Assembly (NCBI RefSeq): GCF_013299165.1
Contig: NZ_JAAFKD010000003.1
Coordinates: 123,381-187,380, forward strand
Direction: 5' to 3'
Source: Microcoleus sp. bin38.metabat.b11b12b14.051
GTDB taxonomy: Bacteria; Cyanobacteriota; Cyanobacteriia; Cyanobacteriales; Microcoleaceae
Length of the DNA stretch: 64,000 nt
Below, piece after piece: positions 9,101-14,905 of the stretch (the first letter of the stretch is position 1; each line of letters opens with the position of its first letter). The notes beneath the pieces are model-generated. The model was not told the DNA's origin. It was given only the letters and a program-made list of their open reading frames with translations, and did no database searches. A program made the translations under genes and the position numbers.

Positions 9101-9250
9101 TCAATTAATACCCCAAGAAGTGGTAACTTGATGCCTCCTGTCGTAGAAACTGCTATGGTATTAGGCACTGAATATTTAGTAGGATTTAATCGTACTTTCA
9201 CCAATGATGAGGAGCAAAAGATTAGGGATGGGTTTTTTCAAAGAATCTAA
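6179..9250 (+). CDS. RTX-type exported alpha/beta-hydrolase (lipase-like) with PPC and TP-rich linker
   Basis: 1023 aa. Residues about 1-110 form a PPC-like beta domain of exported proteins (LGSFSDDYTLSGFSN; YILRATSANSGEIGNYTI). Residues about 120-345 look like a beta-propeller-type repeat region (LEFLPNGTLYG, DPVNNRFLLVD). A Thr-Pro linker of about 30 residues follows at 350-380. Residues about 440-700 are an alpha/beta-hydrolase domain: oxyanion-side TWLVIHGLN near 455 and nucleophile elbow GHSLG with S562. Residues about 765-950 are RTX calcium-binding repeats ending in VDIITDFGFG, the usual type I secretion context. There is no N-terminal signal peptide, which agrees with C-terminal secretion. 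Secretion genes are not in the window. Lipid or ester substrate is inferred only. Confidence 0.85.
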   Translation: MANITLGQTISESLSTTDTKNPKKLGSFSDDYTLSGFSNWQQVQVNLDSTAIDSYLQLVNASTGAVIAFNDDSGGSRNSQLSFTKVPGVDYILRATSANSGEIGNYTINTGSLGIASSLVTTGGTGEVGTVDPLGRFVKIGTFVNTISSPYYFDVALSNDNKILGIGGLSLSNQLYSLDAGSDSSSLIGNLPSDVFMDALEFLPNGTLYGASFPSSSTNSSTLYTINPQDGTLSSIANFPVNGDSVVDMVFDPVNNRFLLVDSSPSTSTSTSTLSSVSLTGQSTKIGDIGFGKLYNLSLEGSTLVGFTGDNKRIIIDPATGKGTFDRNITGISNNSKIIGAASIPSATRTQAPTPTPTPLTPTPTPTPTPTPTPALTTTVSVTPFLVTGKVEANFVDSITDKNIEIAANAAPIQLVQEYDKLPYGYFLDTLMSKTSRNVNLQFVPESSTKAKQTWLVIHGLNVSADDNPNYAGDFSDLGKAVAQANPDDRVLLLDWKEAAAGGKLNDKEFDPLSLLALQRLGNYTAAKWIRPVAKWVVKNLKEQFGVDAEYASKNLNLIGHSLGSLLSNEIARIWQEEQTADKKGIDPNGKGIGVNTIFALDPPSQANISGLALGQPGFGYDVDGTTAVMDFISPDSGSDKIYLPNFKEVSRFSRAFVGKNSLSGNQIFAGQADESFQMNFSDGIRADTGEEHQWVIEAFKNLIIQKNELGDIGNLVSLNSILSDDLQGKEKAYDNRHAGILAFDTPQIKREDLKDDKDLPKPLFLTVKNKNGGNDDDIVYGTNGKDTLDGSDGIFSQGSSLYNGAGKDIFYGKAGNDSIFGGSGDDTIYGDQDNDTIYGEQDNDIIFGGANNDLIWGGKGNDKIDGEGGDDTLNGDNNKDTLIGGSGADILNGYEDDDILIGGADKDILTGGDGSDIFVFSPGEGATSINEVDIITDFGFGNFFGGGGVDKISLSGKLWENKDNIKFLPISRPSINTPRSGNLMPPVVETAMVLGTEYLVGFNRTFTNDEEQKIRDGFFQRI

Positions 9251-9277
9251 AGTGACTCGCCTAACAGCTATCATTTG

Positions 9278-9392
9278 AGTGCGATAGCCCTTACGTCAAA
9301 AAGAGCGATCGCCCTTCCCCCCCATCCGCGTCCATCCGCGTGCATCTGCGGTTCAAAAGTGCGACCTTACGTCAAAAAGAGCGATCGCCCTT
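9278..9392. repeat. cassette-border repeat, copy 1
   Basis: Contains the repeat with core GCGATCGCCCTT, then CATCCGCGTCCATCCGCG, then TGCATCTGCGGTTCAAAAG, flanked by two copies of TTACGTCAAAAAGAGCGATCG or a close variant. The same unit recurs at 10351, 11297, 12109, 12893, 13635 and 14232, always between small accessory gene modules. Confidence 0.8.
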
Positions 9393-9453
9393 GTGAAAAT
9401 CAAGCTCGCGATATACGATCTATAAACCCTATTCTTTTCTCAGGAGTATCCTC

Positions 9454-9975
9454 ATCAGTACAAAGCCTAGCAGTTCACCCGAACCTCAAGAGGACTCGCC
9501 AGCACTTTTCGGAGCGGGTGGTCGTTGGCCAGTCATTGATGAAATTGTTGACTCCACAGTTGTCAGACAGCAAAGTAACCTATCTTGTGGCCCTGCTAGT
9601 GCTGAAATACTCCTCAAAGACCGAGGAATTGCTAATATAGAGCAAGACGCTATTGAAAATTTAACAGGAGCACCCACATCGGCCGAAGAAATTGCCAATG
9701 CCCTTAACGAACTGACTCCGGCTACTTCTCATCAATGGCAAGCTGGTTTTATTGATACATCAACACCTCTAGCAGCTTTTAACCTGTTATTAAATACTGA
9801 ACAGTCGTGGATGGCTCAAATGAAAGAATTTGGTAACAGAGTCGGACACATGGTAGTAGTTGACGGTCTCGATGTGACAGGACTTGTTCTAATTCGAGAC
9901 CCCTGGGAAGGGACAAGGTATAAAATGAATATAGATGAATTTTTAAAGGTTTGGAATCAAATTGCAGTTTTCTGA
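9454..9975 (+). CDS. C39-like papain-fold cysteine peptidase, apparent ATC start codon
   Basis: 173 codons with no ATG, GTG or TTG anywhere between the preceding in-frame stop (9394) and the peptidase core. The best start is ATC at 9454: it follows AGGAG at 9442-9446 with a 7-base spacer, and the N-terminus would read (M)STKPSSSPEPQ. It is either a rare non-canonical start or an ATG lost by one base change. The protein has a papain-like layout: Cys45 in QQSNLSCGPASAE, His132 in GHMVVVDGLD and Asp149 in LIRDPWEG, so the catalytic triad is intact. There is no signal or secretion domain. Together with the next small gene it resembles a detached toxin-immunity module. Peptidase C39-like domains also occur in bacteriocin processing; no transporter is nearby. 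Confidence 0.7.
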   Translation: MSTKPSSSPEPQEDSPALFGAGGRWPVIDEIVDSTVVRQQSNLSCGPASAEILLKDRGIANIEQDAIENLTGAPTSAEEIANALNELTPATSHQWQAGFIDTSTPLAAFNLLLNTEQSWMAQMKEFGNRVGHMVVVDGLDVTGLVLIRDPWEGTRYKMNIDEFLKVWNQIAVF

Positions 9976-9983
9976 GGCATCCC

Positions 9984-10310
9984 ATGAATATCACAGTGCT
10001 TTCAATAGAACCAGCGAGCGAATTGGGAACATTCAATATGATCGTATTGCTCGATCGCGATCGGCATCAGTTCACAATGACCGCAGAAACAGCAAAGGTT
10101 TCGGGACAAACTATCCCGTTAATCAAGGGCGATCGGCATTTCTGCAAAACCTTTAGATGGAATCCCGAAGCCAGTGTTAAACTGTATAAGCTAATGTCTC
10201 AATTGAATCGGGGAGACTTTCTAGAATTTCCCATTAATCTTGGTGATTTTAAATTTATAGAAGTAGAACGATTCTCTTTAAATAAGGAAGTCAAAATATC
10301 CGTAAAATGA
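9984..10310 (+). CDS. small protein paired with the C39-like peptidase (possible immunity protein)
   Basis: 108 aa from ATG 9984, 8 bases after the peptidase stop; a TTG start at 9951 would overlap the peptidase and is less likely. The protein is soluble, without cysteine-rich or membrane segments; it starts MNITVLSIEPASELG and has a mixed alpha/beta composition. I do not recognise a family. The tight spacing to a peptidase with a toxin-like layout suggests an inhibitor or immunity role, which is inference from position only. Confidence 0.6.
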   Translation: MNITVLSIEPASELGTFNMIVLLDRDRHQFTMTAETAKVSGQTIPLIKGDRHFCKTFRWNPEASVKLYKLMSQLNRGDFLEFPINLGDFKFIEVERFSLNKEVKISVK

Positions 10311-10350
10311 GGCGAAAGCTCGTTATTTCATCACTCAACCCACGCACTCA

Positions 10351-10440
10351 CCCCACGTCCATCTGTGGTTAATAAAAAGCGCGATCGACCTTTCGTCAAA
10401 AAGTGCGATTCCCTACGGGATAGCTTCGCTTCACGCCCTT
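10351..10440. repeat. cassette-border repeat, copy 2 (degenerate)
   Basis: Degenerate copy: CACGTCCATCTGTGGTT, then GCGATCGACCTTTCGTCAAA, joined to a second dispersed repeat with core CCCTACGGGATAGCTTCGCT. It separates the peptidase pair from the HNH pair. Confidence 0.6.
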
Positions 10441-10531
10441 TTTATATTACCTAGTTCAATATCAAAATTGGTAACAATCAAGATGTCCCATGATAGGATT
10501 AAGTCAAAGAAGTGCAAGCTAATTCAGATAA

Positions 10532-10948
10532 ATGACAGACGAAACTAGACGACAAATAGCTATACGAATAGCTAGAGAACTAGCATTAATGACAGTCATT
10601 TCACCGAAAAGACCGGGGCAAGGCTTTCAAACCTTTAGTGAATTTAAAAGAACGATCGGGGTGGCAGGATTGGGCTTAGCGTGGCATCATATAGTTGGGC
10701 AAACAACATCAAACTTACAACGATTTGGGGCAGAAGCAATACACAATACAGGCAATCTCATCCGACTCGAACATGGTACTGGGTCAATTCATCAAGAAAT
10801 CACCAATTTATACAACTCCATCCAACCCGAACTAACTGGTACAAATACTTTAACAGTTAGAGCATGGATCGGTACTAAATCTTTTGAAGAACAACAAGAC
10901 TTTGGCATCAGAATTATCAGAGCTTTCGGAGGAACAGTCGAATGCTGA
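10532..10948 (+). CDS. HNH/endonuclease VII-type toxin domain protein
   Basis: 138 aa. The centre has the pattern GLAWHHIVGQ (His52-His53), followed by AIHNTGNLIRLEHGTGSIHQEI, giving His, Asn and His residues at about 71, 72, 75, 81 and 87. This is the layout of the treble-clef HNH/endonuclease VII toxin families (AHH, LHH and WHH types) that usually form the C-terminal tip of large polymorphic toxins. Here the nuclease stands alone with about 30 extra N-terminal residues and no delivery domain. The next gene overlaps it by 7 bases and is a likely immunity partner. Exact family is uncertain; DNA or RNA cleavage is inferred. Confidence 0.68.
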   Translation: MTDETRRQIAIRIARELALMTVISPKRPGQGFQTFSEFKRTIGVAGLGLAWHHIVGQTTSNLQRFGAEAIHNTGNLIRLEHGTGSIHQEITNLYNSIQPELTGTNTLTVRAWIGTKSFEEQQDFGIRIIRAFGGTVEC

Positions 10949-11238
10949 CTCTAGACATCCAATCAATACTCAATTCTATTCCCCATCAAATGCCCTGGCA
11001 AGACATCGTACAATTTGAAAAACTAGACGATCGCGTTGCCATTGCCAACAATCTTTGTGCCAATATTATTGGTGTTAACGAAAATACTATTGAATGGTGC
11101 CCCGACGACGAACCGCCAAATCATTTAGAAACGCTCGTTTGGTGGTGGGTTGTTCGTCCCGATTTAGGAGCGGCGATTGCCAAAGAAGCTCCTCAAGAAC
11201 TCAAACAGATTATTAGTCAGTATATTTTGCAAACTTGA
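10942..11238 (+). CDS. small acidic protein overlapping the HNH toxin gene (probable immunity protein)
   Basis: 98 aa, acidic, Trp-rich (ETLVWWWVVRPDLG), no membrane segment. It overlaps the 3' end of the HNH-type gene by 7 bases, the coupling seen for toxin-immunity pairs. No family is recognised. The role is inferred from overlap, size and acidity, as in inhibitors of basic nucleases. Confidence 0.6.
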   Translation: MLTLDIQSILNSIPHQMPWQDIVQFEKLDDRVAIANNLCANIIGVNENTIEWCPDDEPPNHLETLVWWWVVRPDLGAAIAKEAPQELKQIISQYILQT

Positions 11239-11296
11239 CAAAAATTAACGATAGAACAACCTAGATTTACGTTTTATTGTCCTACTGCTACCTGAG

Positions 11297-11475
11297 TGCG
11301 ATCGCCCTTTTGCCCATCCGCGTCCATCAGCGTGCATCTGCGGTTCAAAAGTGCGATCGCCCTTTCCCCATCCGCGTCCATCAGCGTGCATCTGCGGCTC
11401 AAAAGAGCGATCGACCTTTCCCCCATCCGCATCCATCCGCGTGTATCTGCGGTTCAAAAGTGCGATCGGCCTTTC
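11297..11475. repeat. cassette-border repeat, about three tandem copies
   Basis: Three units of 54-55 bp plus the start of a fourth: GTGCGATCGCCCTTT, CATCCGCGTCCATCAGCG, TGCATCTGCGGTTCAAAA. This is the best-preserved array of the family. Open frames crossing it in all directions are products of the repeat, not genes. Confidence 0.85.
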
Positions 11476-11549
11476 AATAGTAACATTGACCATTGTTTCC
11501 CCCTCGTGCTACAATCAAACAATAATCTTCGTAATTACCAATTGCCAAG

Positions 11550-11777
11550 ATGACGCAAGCCGAAAAAATATCAATCTCCTTACCACAATCGCTACTACAG
11601 TTTATTGAAACCTACAAAATTACTAAAGGATGCAAATCCCCATCCCAAGTAATAGAAGTAGCTCTCGAACTATTGCGAAATCAGGAACTAGAATCCGCTT
11701 ACCGACAAGCATCCAGTGAAATTGACACCGCTTGGGATCTAACAATTGCCGATGGATTGACAGATGAAACGTGGTGA
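11550..11777 (+). CDS. ribbon-helix-helix antitoxin of a MazF-type module
   Basis: 75 aa. The N-terminal KISISLPQSLLQFIETY is a typical RHH strand-helix, followed by PSQVIEVALELLR; the acidic tail EIDTAWDLTIADGLTDETW would wrap the toxin. It overlaps the MazF-like gene by 14 bases. Antitoxins of this kind neutralise the toxin and repress the shared promoter. Confidence 0.8.
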   Translation: MTQAEKISISLPQSLLQFIETYKITKGCKSPSQVIEVALELLRNQELESAYRQASSEIDTAWDLTIADGLTDETW

Positions 11778-12102
11778 AATTTACTATGCTAATCTCAGTC
11801 CAGCGGTTGGTTCTGAGATGGATAAACGCCGTCCCGTGCTGGTAGTGAGTAATGATGCAAATAACTGTGCAGCCGACACAGTTACAATTATACCAATTAC
11901 CTCTAATGTCACCCGTGTTTATCCTTTCGAGGTTTTAATTAGTTCAGAAGACAGCGGTTTACCCAAACCTTCCAAAGTGCAAGCGCAACAAGTGCGGACA
12001 ATTTCTAGACAACGGCTGGGTGCTAATGTGGTGGGAAACTTGAACCCGGAAATGATGCAATTGATAGATGCTGCTCTCAAACTTCACTTAGACTTAGATT
12101 AA
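11764..12102 (+). CDS. MazF/PemK-family endoribonuclease toxin
   Basis: 112 aa, the usual family length. The MazF core is complete: MKRGEIYYANLSPAVGSEM, the RPVLVVSND strand, TVTIIPITSNVTRVYPFEV and a C-terminal helix after QVRTISRQRLG. MazF toxins cut mRNA in single strands. The reading frame is intact, unlike the two RelE-type toxins downstream. Co-transcribed with the RHH antitoxin. Confidence 0.9.
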   Translation: MKRGEIYYANLSPAVGSEMDKRRPVLVVSNDANNCAADTVTIIPITSNVTRVYPFEVLISSEDSGLPKPSKVQAQQVRTISRQRLGANVVGNLNPEMMQLIDAALKLHLDLD

Positions 12103-12108
12103 CTTGCC

Positions 12109-12231
12109 GTGCGATCGCCCTTTCCCCCATCCCCATCCATCAGCGTGTATCTGCGGTTCAAAAGTGCGATCGACTTTCCCCCCATCCGCGTCCATCAGCG
12201 TGTGTCTGCGGTTCAAAAGTGCGATCGACCT
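12109..12231. repeat. cassette-border repeat, two tandem copies
   Basis: Two units (GTGCGATCGCCCTTTCCCCC and GTGCGATCGACTTTCCCCCC starts, each ending GTCTGCGGTTCAAAAG or GTATCTGCGGTTCAAAAG) between the MazF module and the next antitoxin. Confidence 0.8.
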
Positions 12232-12311
12232 CAACTTCATTAGAATAGACAAACAAAATCTAACTTGTTATAATAACTAAAACTCCCTCTTATGCAATAT
12301 CACATAAATTC

Positions 12312-12605
12312 ATGATAGCTAAAGATCAGTTTTGGATTATTAAAAACTCAATCAGCACAGATCGACAAGGACAACTCAGTTTAAACCTCGAAACCAAATC
12401 AACAGAGTATCGCGTGCTCGTCAACGAAGCCGGACAAATCTTATTAGACCCGATCGCCAATATACCCGATCGCGAACAGTGGTTGTGGCAAAACCCACAA
12501 GCATTAGCATCAGTCCAAAGAGGTATCCAACAAGCAGCTAAAGGTGAAGTACACAATTTAGGTGATTTTTCGGAGTATGCTGATTTGGAGATTGAAGAGG
12601 AATGA
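12312..12605 (+). CDS. antitoxin of a RelE-type module
   Basis: 97 aa. The N-terminal half is a strand-rich segment (SLNLETKSTEYRVLVNEAG); the C-terminal part SVQRGIQQAAKGEVHNLGDF is typical of cyanobacterial antitoxins placed before RelE toxins. Its TGA overlaps the ATG of the toxin frame (ATGA at 12602-12605), as in coupled toxin-antitoxin genes. The toxin is interrupted, so this antitoxin now seems to be an orphan. No family name is certain. Confidence 0.72.
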   Translation: MIAKDQFWIIKNSISTDRQGQLSLNLETKSTEYRVLVNEAGQILLDPIANIPDREQWLWQNPQALASVQRGIQQAAKGEVHNLGDFSEYADLEIEEE

Positions 12606-12892
12606 ATTTTAGCATAGAATTTTCTTCATCAGCTAGAGAGAGCTTGGTGAGTCTTCAGGAATTAGATACAAAACAATAGAATAAAGTCCTAAAAACACTT
12701 GGGTTAATGGTAACTAATTTACGCCATCCCAGTTTAAAAATCCATAAATATGATACCTTATCAGGCCCTAATGAAGAAGAAGTATTTGAGGCCTACGTCG
12801 AAAACAAAACACCAGCAGCATTTCGAGTTTTCTGGTATTACGGCCCGAATCAAGGAGCAATTACAGTTATTGCAATTACTCCTCACCCTTGA
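12602..12892 (+). pseudogene. RelE-family toxin interrupted by one in-frame TAG
   Basis: Reading from the ATG at 12602, the frame gives MNFSIEFSSSARESLVSLQE..., stops at TAG 12677-12679 (codon 26), then continues without further stops through LRHPSLKIHKYD, EEVFEAYVENKTPAAFRVFW and AITVIAITPHP to TGA at 12890. The whole is about 96 codons, the normal size of a RelE-fold toxin, and conserved core and C-terminal strands remain. A single nonsense change therefore inactivates an otherwise well-kept toxin. A fragment from an ATG at 12707 would lack the first helices. Confidence 0.8.
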
Positions 12893-12971
12893 GTCGCGAT
12901 ATATCCGCGTTGATAAGCCATCCGTTGCGGTTCAAAAGCGCGCCCTTTCGTCAAAAAGATATCTCGCCCTT
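12893..12971. repeat. cassette-border repeat, degenerate copy
   Basis: Recognisable pieces are ATCCGCGTTGATAAGCCATC, TTGCGGTTCAAAAG and GCCCTTTCGTCAAAAAG. It begins directly at the stop codon of the interrupted RelE gene. Confidence 0.55.
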
Positions 12972-13042
12972 ATCACTTATTACACAAACTCAACAGGTAT
13001 AACCATTTTTTCACGGTTGTACACTTCATAAATCAAATGTAT

Positions 13043-13240
13043 TTACAACTCTGCTGTCGATCGAGTGAGCGATTGCCTGACTCGCTGCAATTTTTGCAGA
13101 CGCAACTGCTCTGCCAGCATCGCATTAATTTCTCCTAATTCTAAATTAACTTCTTGAACCTCCATGCGAGTTCGGTGGAGATTAGCAAGCAAGCGTTTAG
13201 ATGTTTCTGGGTCGGGGATGTGGGGTTGCTTATTCATCAC
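13043..13240 (-). CDS. small coiled-coil hypothetical protein
   Basis: 65 aa. After a short N-terminus (NKQPHIPDPETSKRLL) it is one long amphipathic helix rich in Gln, Leu and Glu (VNLELGEINAMLAEQLRLQK), which would form a coiled coil. No family is recognised and no strong ribosome binding site is seen. It lies on the minus strand in the accessory strip, together with the next small gene. Confidence 0.5.
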   Translation of the reverse strand: MMNKQPHIPDPETSKRLLANLHRTRMEVQEVNLELGEINAMLAEQLRLQKLQRVRQSLTRSTAEL

Positions 13241-13318
13241 AAATTATATTCCATTTTAACTTCTTCAATACTACGCTGAAGCGTAGTAAATTAGCGTGTT
13301 TGTATCCAAAACGTACAT

Positions 13319-13570
13319 CTAAAAGCTCTCCCGCAAAATGTCTTCCCCCGACTCGCTACGAATCTCCTCCAAAGTAGGAAAATCTTCTGCCCACGTTCCA
13401 CCGAGGGCATAAACCAATTCCTGCCAAGAAGTTAAAGAATCTACTGTATCGGTGGATTTGTGGGCATTCAGGTACTTGGCACGAATAAACTCAGCGAAAG
13501 CGAGAATTTCGCTAGCTTGGTTTTGGGGAAGGGTTTTGACGATCGCGTAAATTTGTTCAATAACAGTCAT
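13319..13570 (-). CDS. DUF2281-like antitoxin-type small protein
   Basis: 83 aa from the ATG at 13570 (MTVIEQIYAIVKTLPQNQ); an ATG 8 codons upstream is possible. The pattern IYAIVKTLPQNQASEILAFA followed by EFIRAKYL matches the DUF2281 type of small cyanobacterial proteins, many of which are annotated as antitoxins of PIN or RelE toxins. The acidic C-terminus (EEIRSESGEDILRESF) fits that role. No toxin gene lies next to it on the same strand, so it appears to be an orphan. Confidence 0.65.
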   Translation of the reverse strand: MTVIEQIYAIVKTLPQNQASEILAFAEFIRAKYLNAHKSTDTVDSLTSWQELVYALGGTWAEDFPTLEEIRSESGEDILRESF

Positions 13571-13634
13571 AATCGGATTATAGATAAAGTGCAATTTATC
13601 TTTATTTTAGTAATTATAGTTGATTTATTTCCCA

Positions 13635-13688
13635 AAGCGATCGCCCTTTCCCTCATCCGCGTCCATCCGCGTTGATCTGCGGTTCAAG
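13635..13688. repeat. cassette-border repeat, single good copy
   Basis: One 54-bp unit: AAGCGATCGCCCTTTCCCTC, ATCCGCGTCCATCCGCGTTG, ATCTGCGGTTCAAG, just ahead of the second antitoxin/RelE pair. Confidence 0.8.
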
Positions 13689-13731
13689 CAGTTAAAATAG
13701 AAACATCATTCCCTCCCAACCATCAAAATCT

Positions 13732-13935
13732 ATGAAAATAGAAGACTATCCACTTGCCAAAGAATTAATATTCGATACCGAAGGCAACATCAGTCAAGTC
13801 ATTCTCAACTATACCGACTATCAGTATCTCCTAGAGGCGATCGAAGATAGAGGACTTCTCCAGGCTATGCGCCAAGTAAAAGATGAAAAGCCGTTAAGTT
13901 TACAGGAAGCACTTGCCGAACTCGAAAAAGAATGA
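13732..13935 (+). CDS. antitoxin of a second RelE-type module
   Basis: 67 aa, acidic. MKIEDYPLAKELIFDTEGNI and VILNYTDYQYLLEAIEDRG form the N-terminal half and SLQEALAELEKE the C-terminal helix; this is a common cyanobacterial antitoxin layout in front of RelE toxins. Its TGA overlaps the ATG of the toxin frame at 13932-13935. The toxin frame carries a stop codon, so the antitoxin is likely an orphan. Confidence 0.75.
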   Translation: MKIEDYPLAKELIFDTEGNISQVILNYTDYQYLLEAIEDRGLLQAMRQVKDEKPLSLQEALAELEKE

Positions 13936-14204
13936 AAGTCGAATATCTGCCCAGTTTTTTAAAGGATTTAAAAGCTCTTAAAAGTGCGCCTGTCTTTGAG
14001 TAAGTCAAAGCGATCGTTTTTGAGGAAATTTCCAATGTTACTGATTTACAGACAATTATTAACTTAAAAAAATCAAAATGCGATGACAATGCCTATCGGC
14101 TTCGGGTTGGGGAATATCGAATAGGTTTTTATTTTGATGGCGAGACTATTACTTTTGTGAGGATTCTCCACCGGAAAGATATTTATCGCTACTTTCCGCC
14201 ATAA
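13932..14204 (+). pseudogene. RelE-family toxin interrupted by one in-frame TAA
   Basis: From ATG 13932 the frame reads MKVEYLPSFLKDLKALKS..., stops at TAA 14001-14003 (codon 24) and resumes with EEISNVTDLQTIINLKK, DDNAYRLRVGEYRIGFYF and ITFVRILHRKDIYRYFPP to the TAA at 14202. The second part holds the RelE core strands and the C-terminal HRKDIYR-type catalytic segment. About 90 codons in all, normal for the family. One base change separates it from an intact toxin. Confidence 0.85.
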
Positions 14205-14231
14205 ATGTGTTTTCCAGATACCTTGAATTGG

Positions 14232-14309
14232 CGTGCGAGATCCCTTTCCCCCATCCGCGTTTATTGTGGCACGGGTGTCTCACTTGTGAATCATCTGCGG
14301 TTACAAAAA
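14232..14309. repeat. cassette-border repeat interrupted by another repeat
   Basis: The unit starts GTGCGAGATCCCTTTCCCCC ATCCGCGT and ends ATCTGCGGTTACAAAA, but its middle is replaced by a TGTGGCACGGGTGTCTCACT sequence that belongs to the repeat family found at 14722-14824. Confidence 0.65.
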
Positions 14310-14315
14310 CCACCC

Positions 14316-14525
14316 TCACTCCCCCGCCAAAACCTCTCTCACCCTGTCCCTAAAAAAACGCACGGCCGCCCTTTGTCCAATAGTTTTACTTTGCTCAATC
14401 AAAATGGGGATTTGTGCGATCGGCAAAAACCCAAAAGCCAAACTATTCTCCCTCTCTTCGTAATTCCTCTCAACCAAGCGATAAACTACCAGAGATTGAG
14501 GAGGAGTCGATATAGTTGTTACCAT
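14316..14525 (-). pseudogene. C-terminal remnant of an Uma2-family (DUF820) protein
   Basis: The 69-codon frame reads SLVVYRLVERNYEERENS, then LPIAQIPILIEQSKTIGQ and AAVRFFRDRVREVL. This resembles the last third of Uma2-type PD-(D/E)XK proteins that are abundant in cyanobacteria. The nuclease core that should precede it is absent: the DNA upstream on the minus strand is non-coding repeat. Probably a truncated relic. Confidence is limited because only the poorly conserved tail is present. Confidence 0.5.
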
Positions 14526-14588
14526 TTCAAGTGCGATTACTTAAGCTTTCATTGATTTTAACACAATACTAAAACTCAGGCTCTCATC

Positions 14589-14648
14589 AACCCGGTTTCT
14601 ACGAGCAATCTTCGTTAAACAACGAGCAATCTACATAGAAACCGGGTT
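14589..14648. repeat. dispersed inverted repeat with AAACCGGGTT arms
   Basis: AACCCGGTTTCT and AGAAACCGGGTT are perfect 12-bp arms around a spacer with two ACGAGCAATCT copies. Related arms occur at 21031-21094 and in the elements near 35100. Confidence 0.7.
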
Positions 14649-14721
14649 TTTGACCTCTGGGGAGTATCTGAATCAATAGATTTTACTGCGCTTCAAGTCG
14701 TTTCTTTCCTGTGAATCATTA

Positions 14722-14824
14722 GATTGTGGCACAGGCATCTTGCCTGTGAATCATTAGATTGTGGCACAGGCAAGATGCCTGTGCATTGATTGTGGCACAG
14801 GCATCTTGCCTGTGACTAATCATT
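14722..14824. repeat. three palindromic GTGGCACAGGC repeats
   Basis: Three units beginning GATTGTGGCACAGGC. The first and third have the core GCATCTTGC, the middle one the opposite core GCAAGATGC, so the near-palindrome appears in both orientations. Confidence 0.8.
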
Positions 14825-14905
14825 GATTGTATCCCACCTGTAAATCATCGGTTAAAAAAGTATATGAATCGCAGCCATCCCCCAGAGAATCCTCATTTTC
14901 AACTA

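Noticed and set aside
11245-11608. Several overlapping open frames across the 54-bp repeats
   Set aside because: They are translations of the cassette-border repeat and have no start signals or family.
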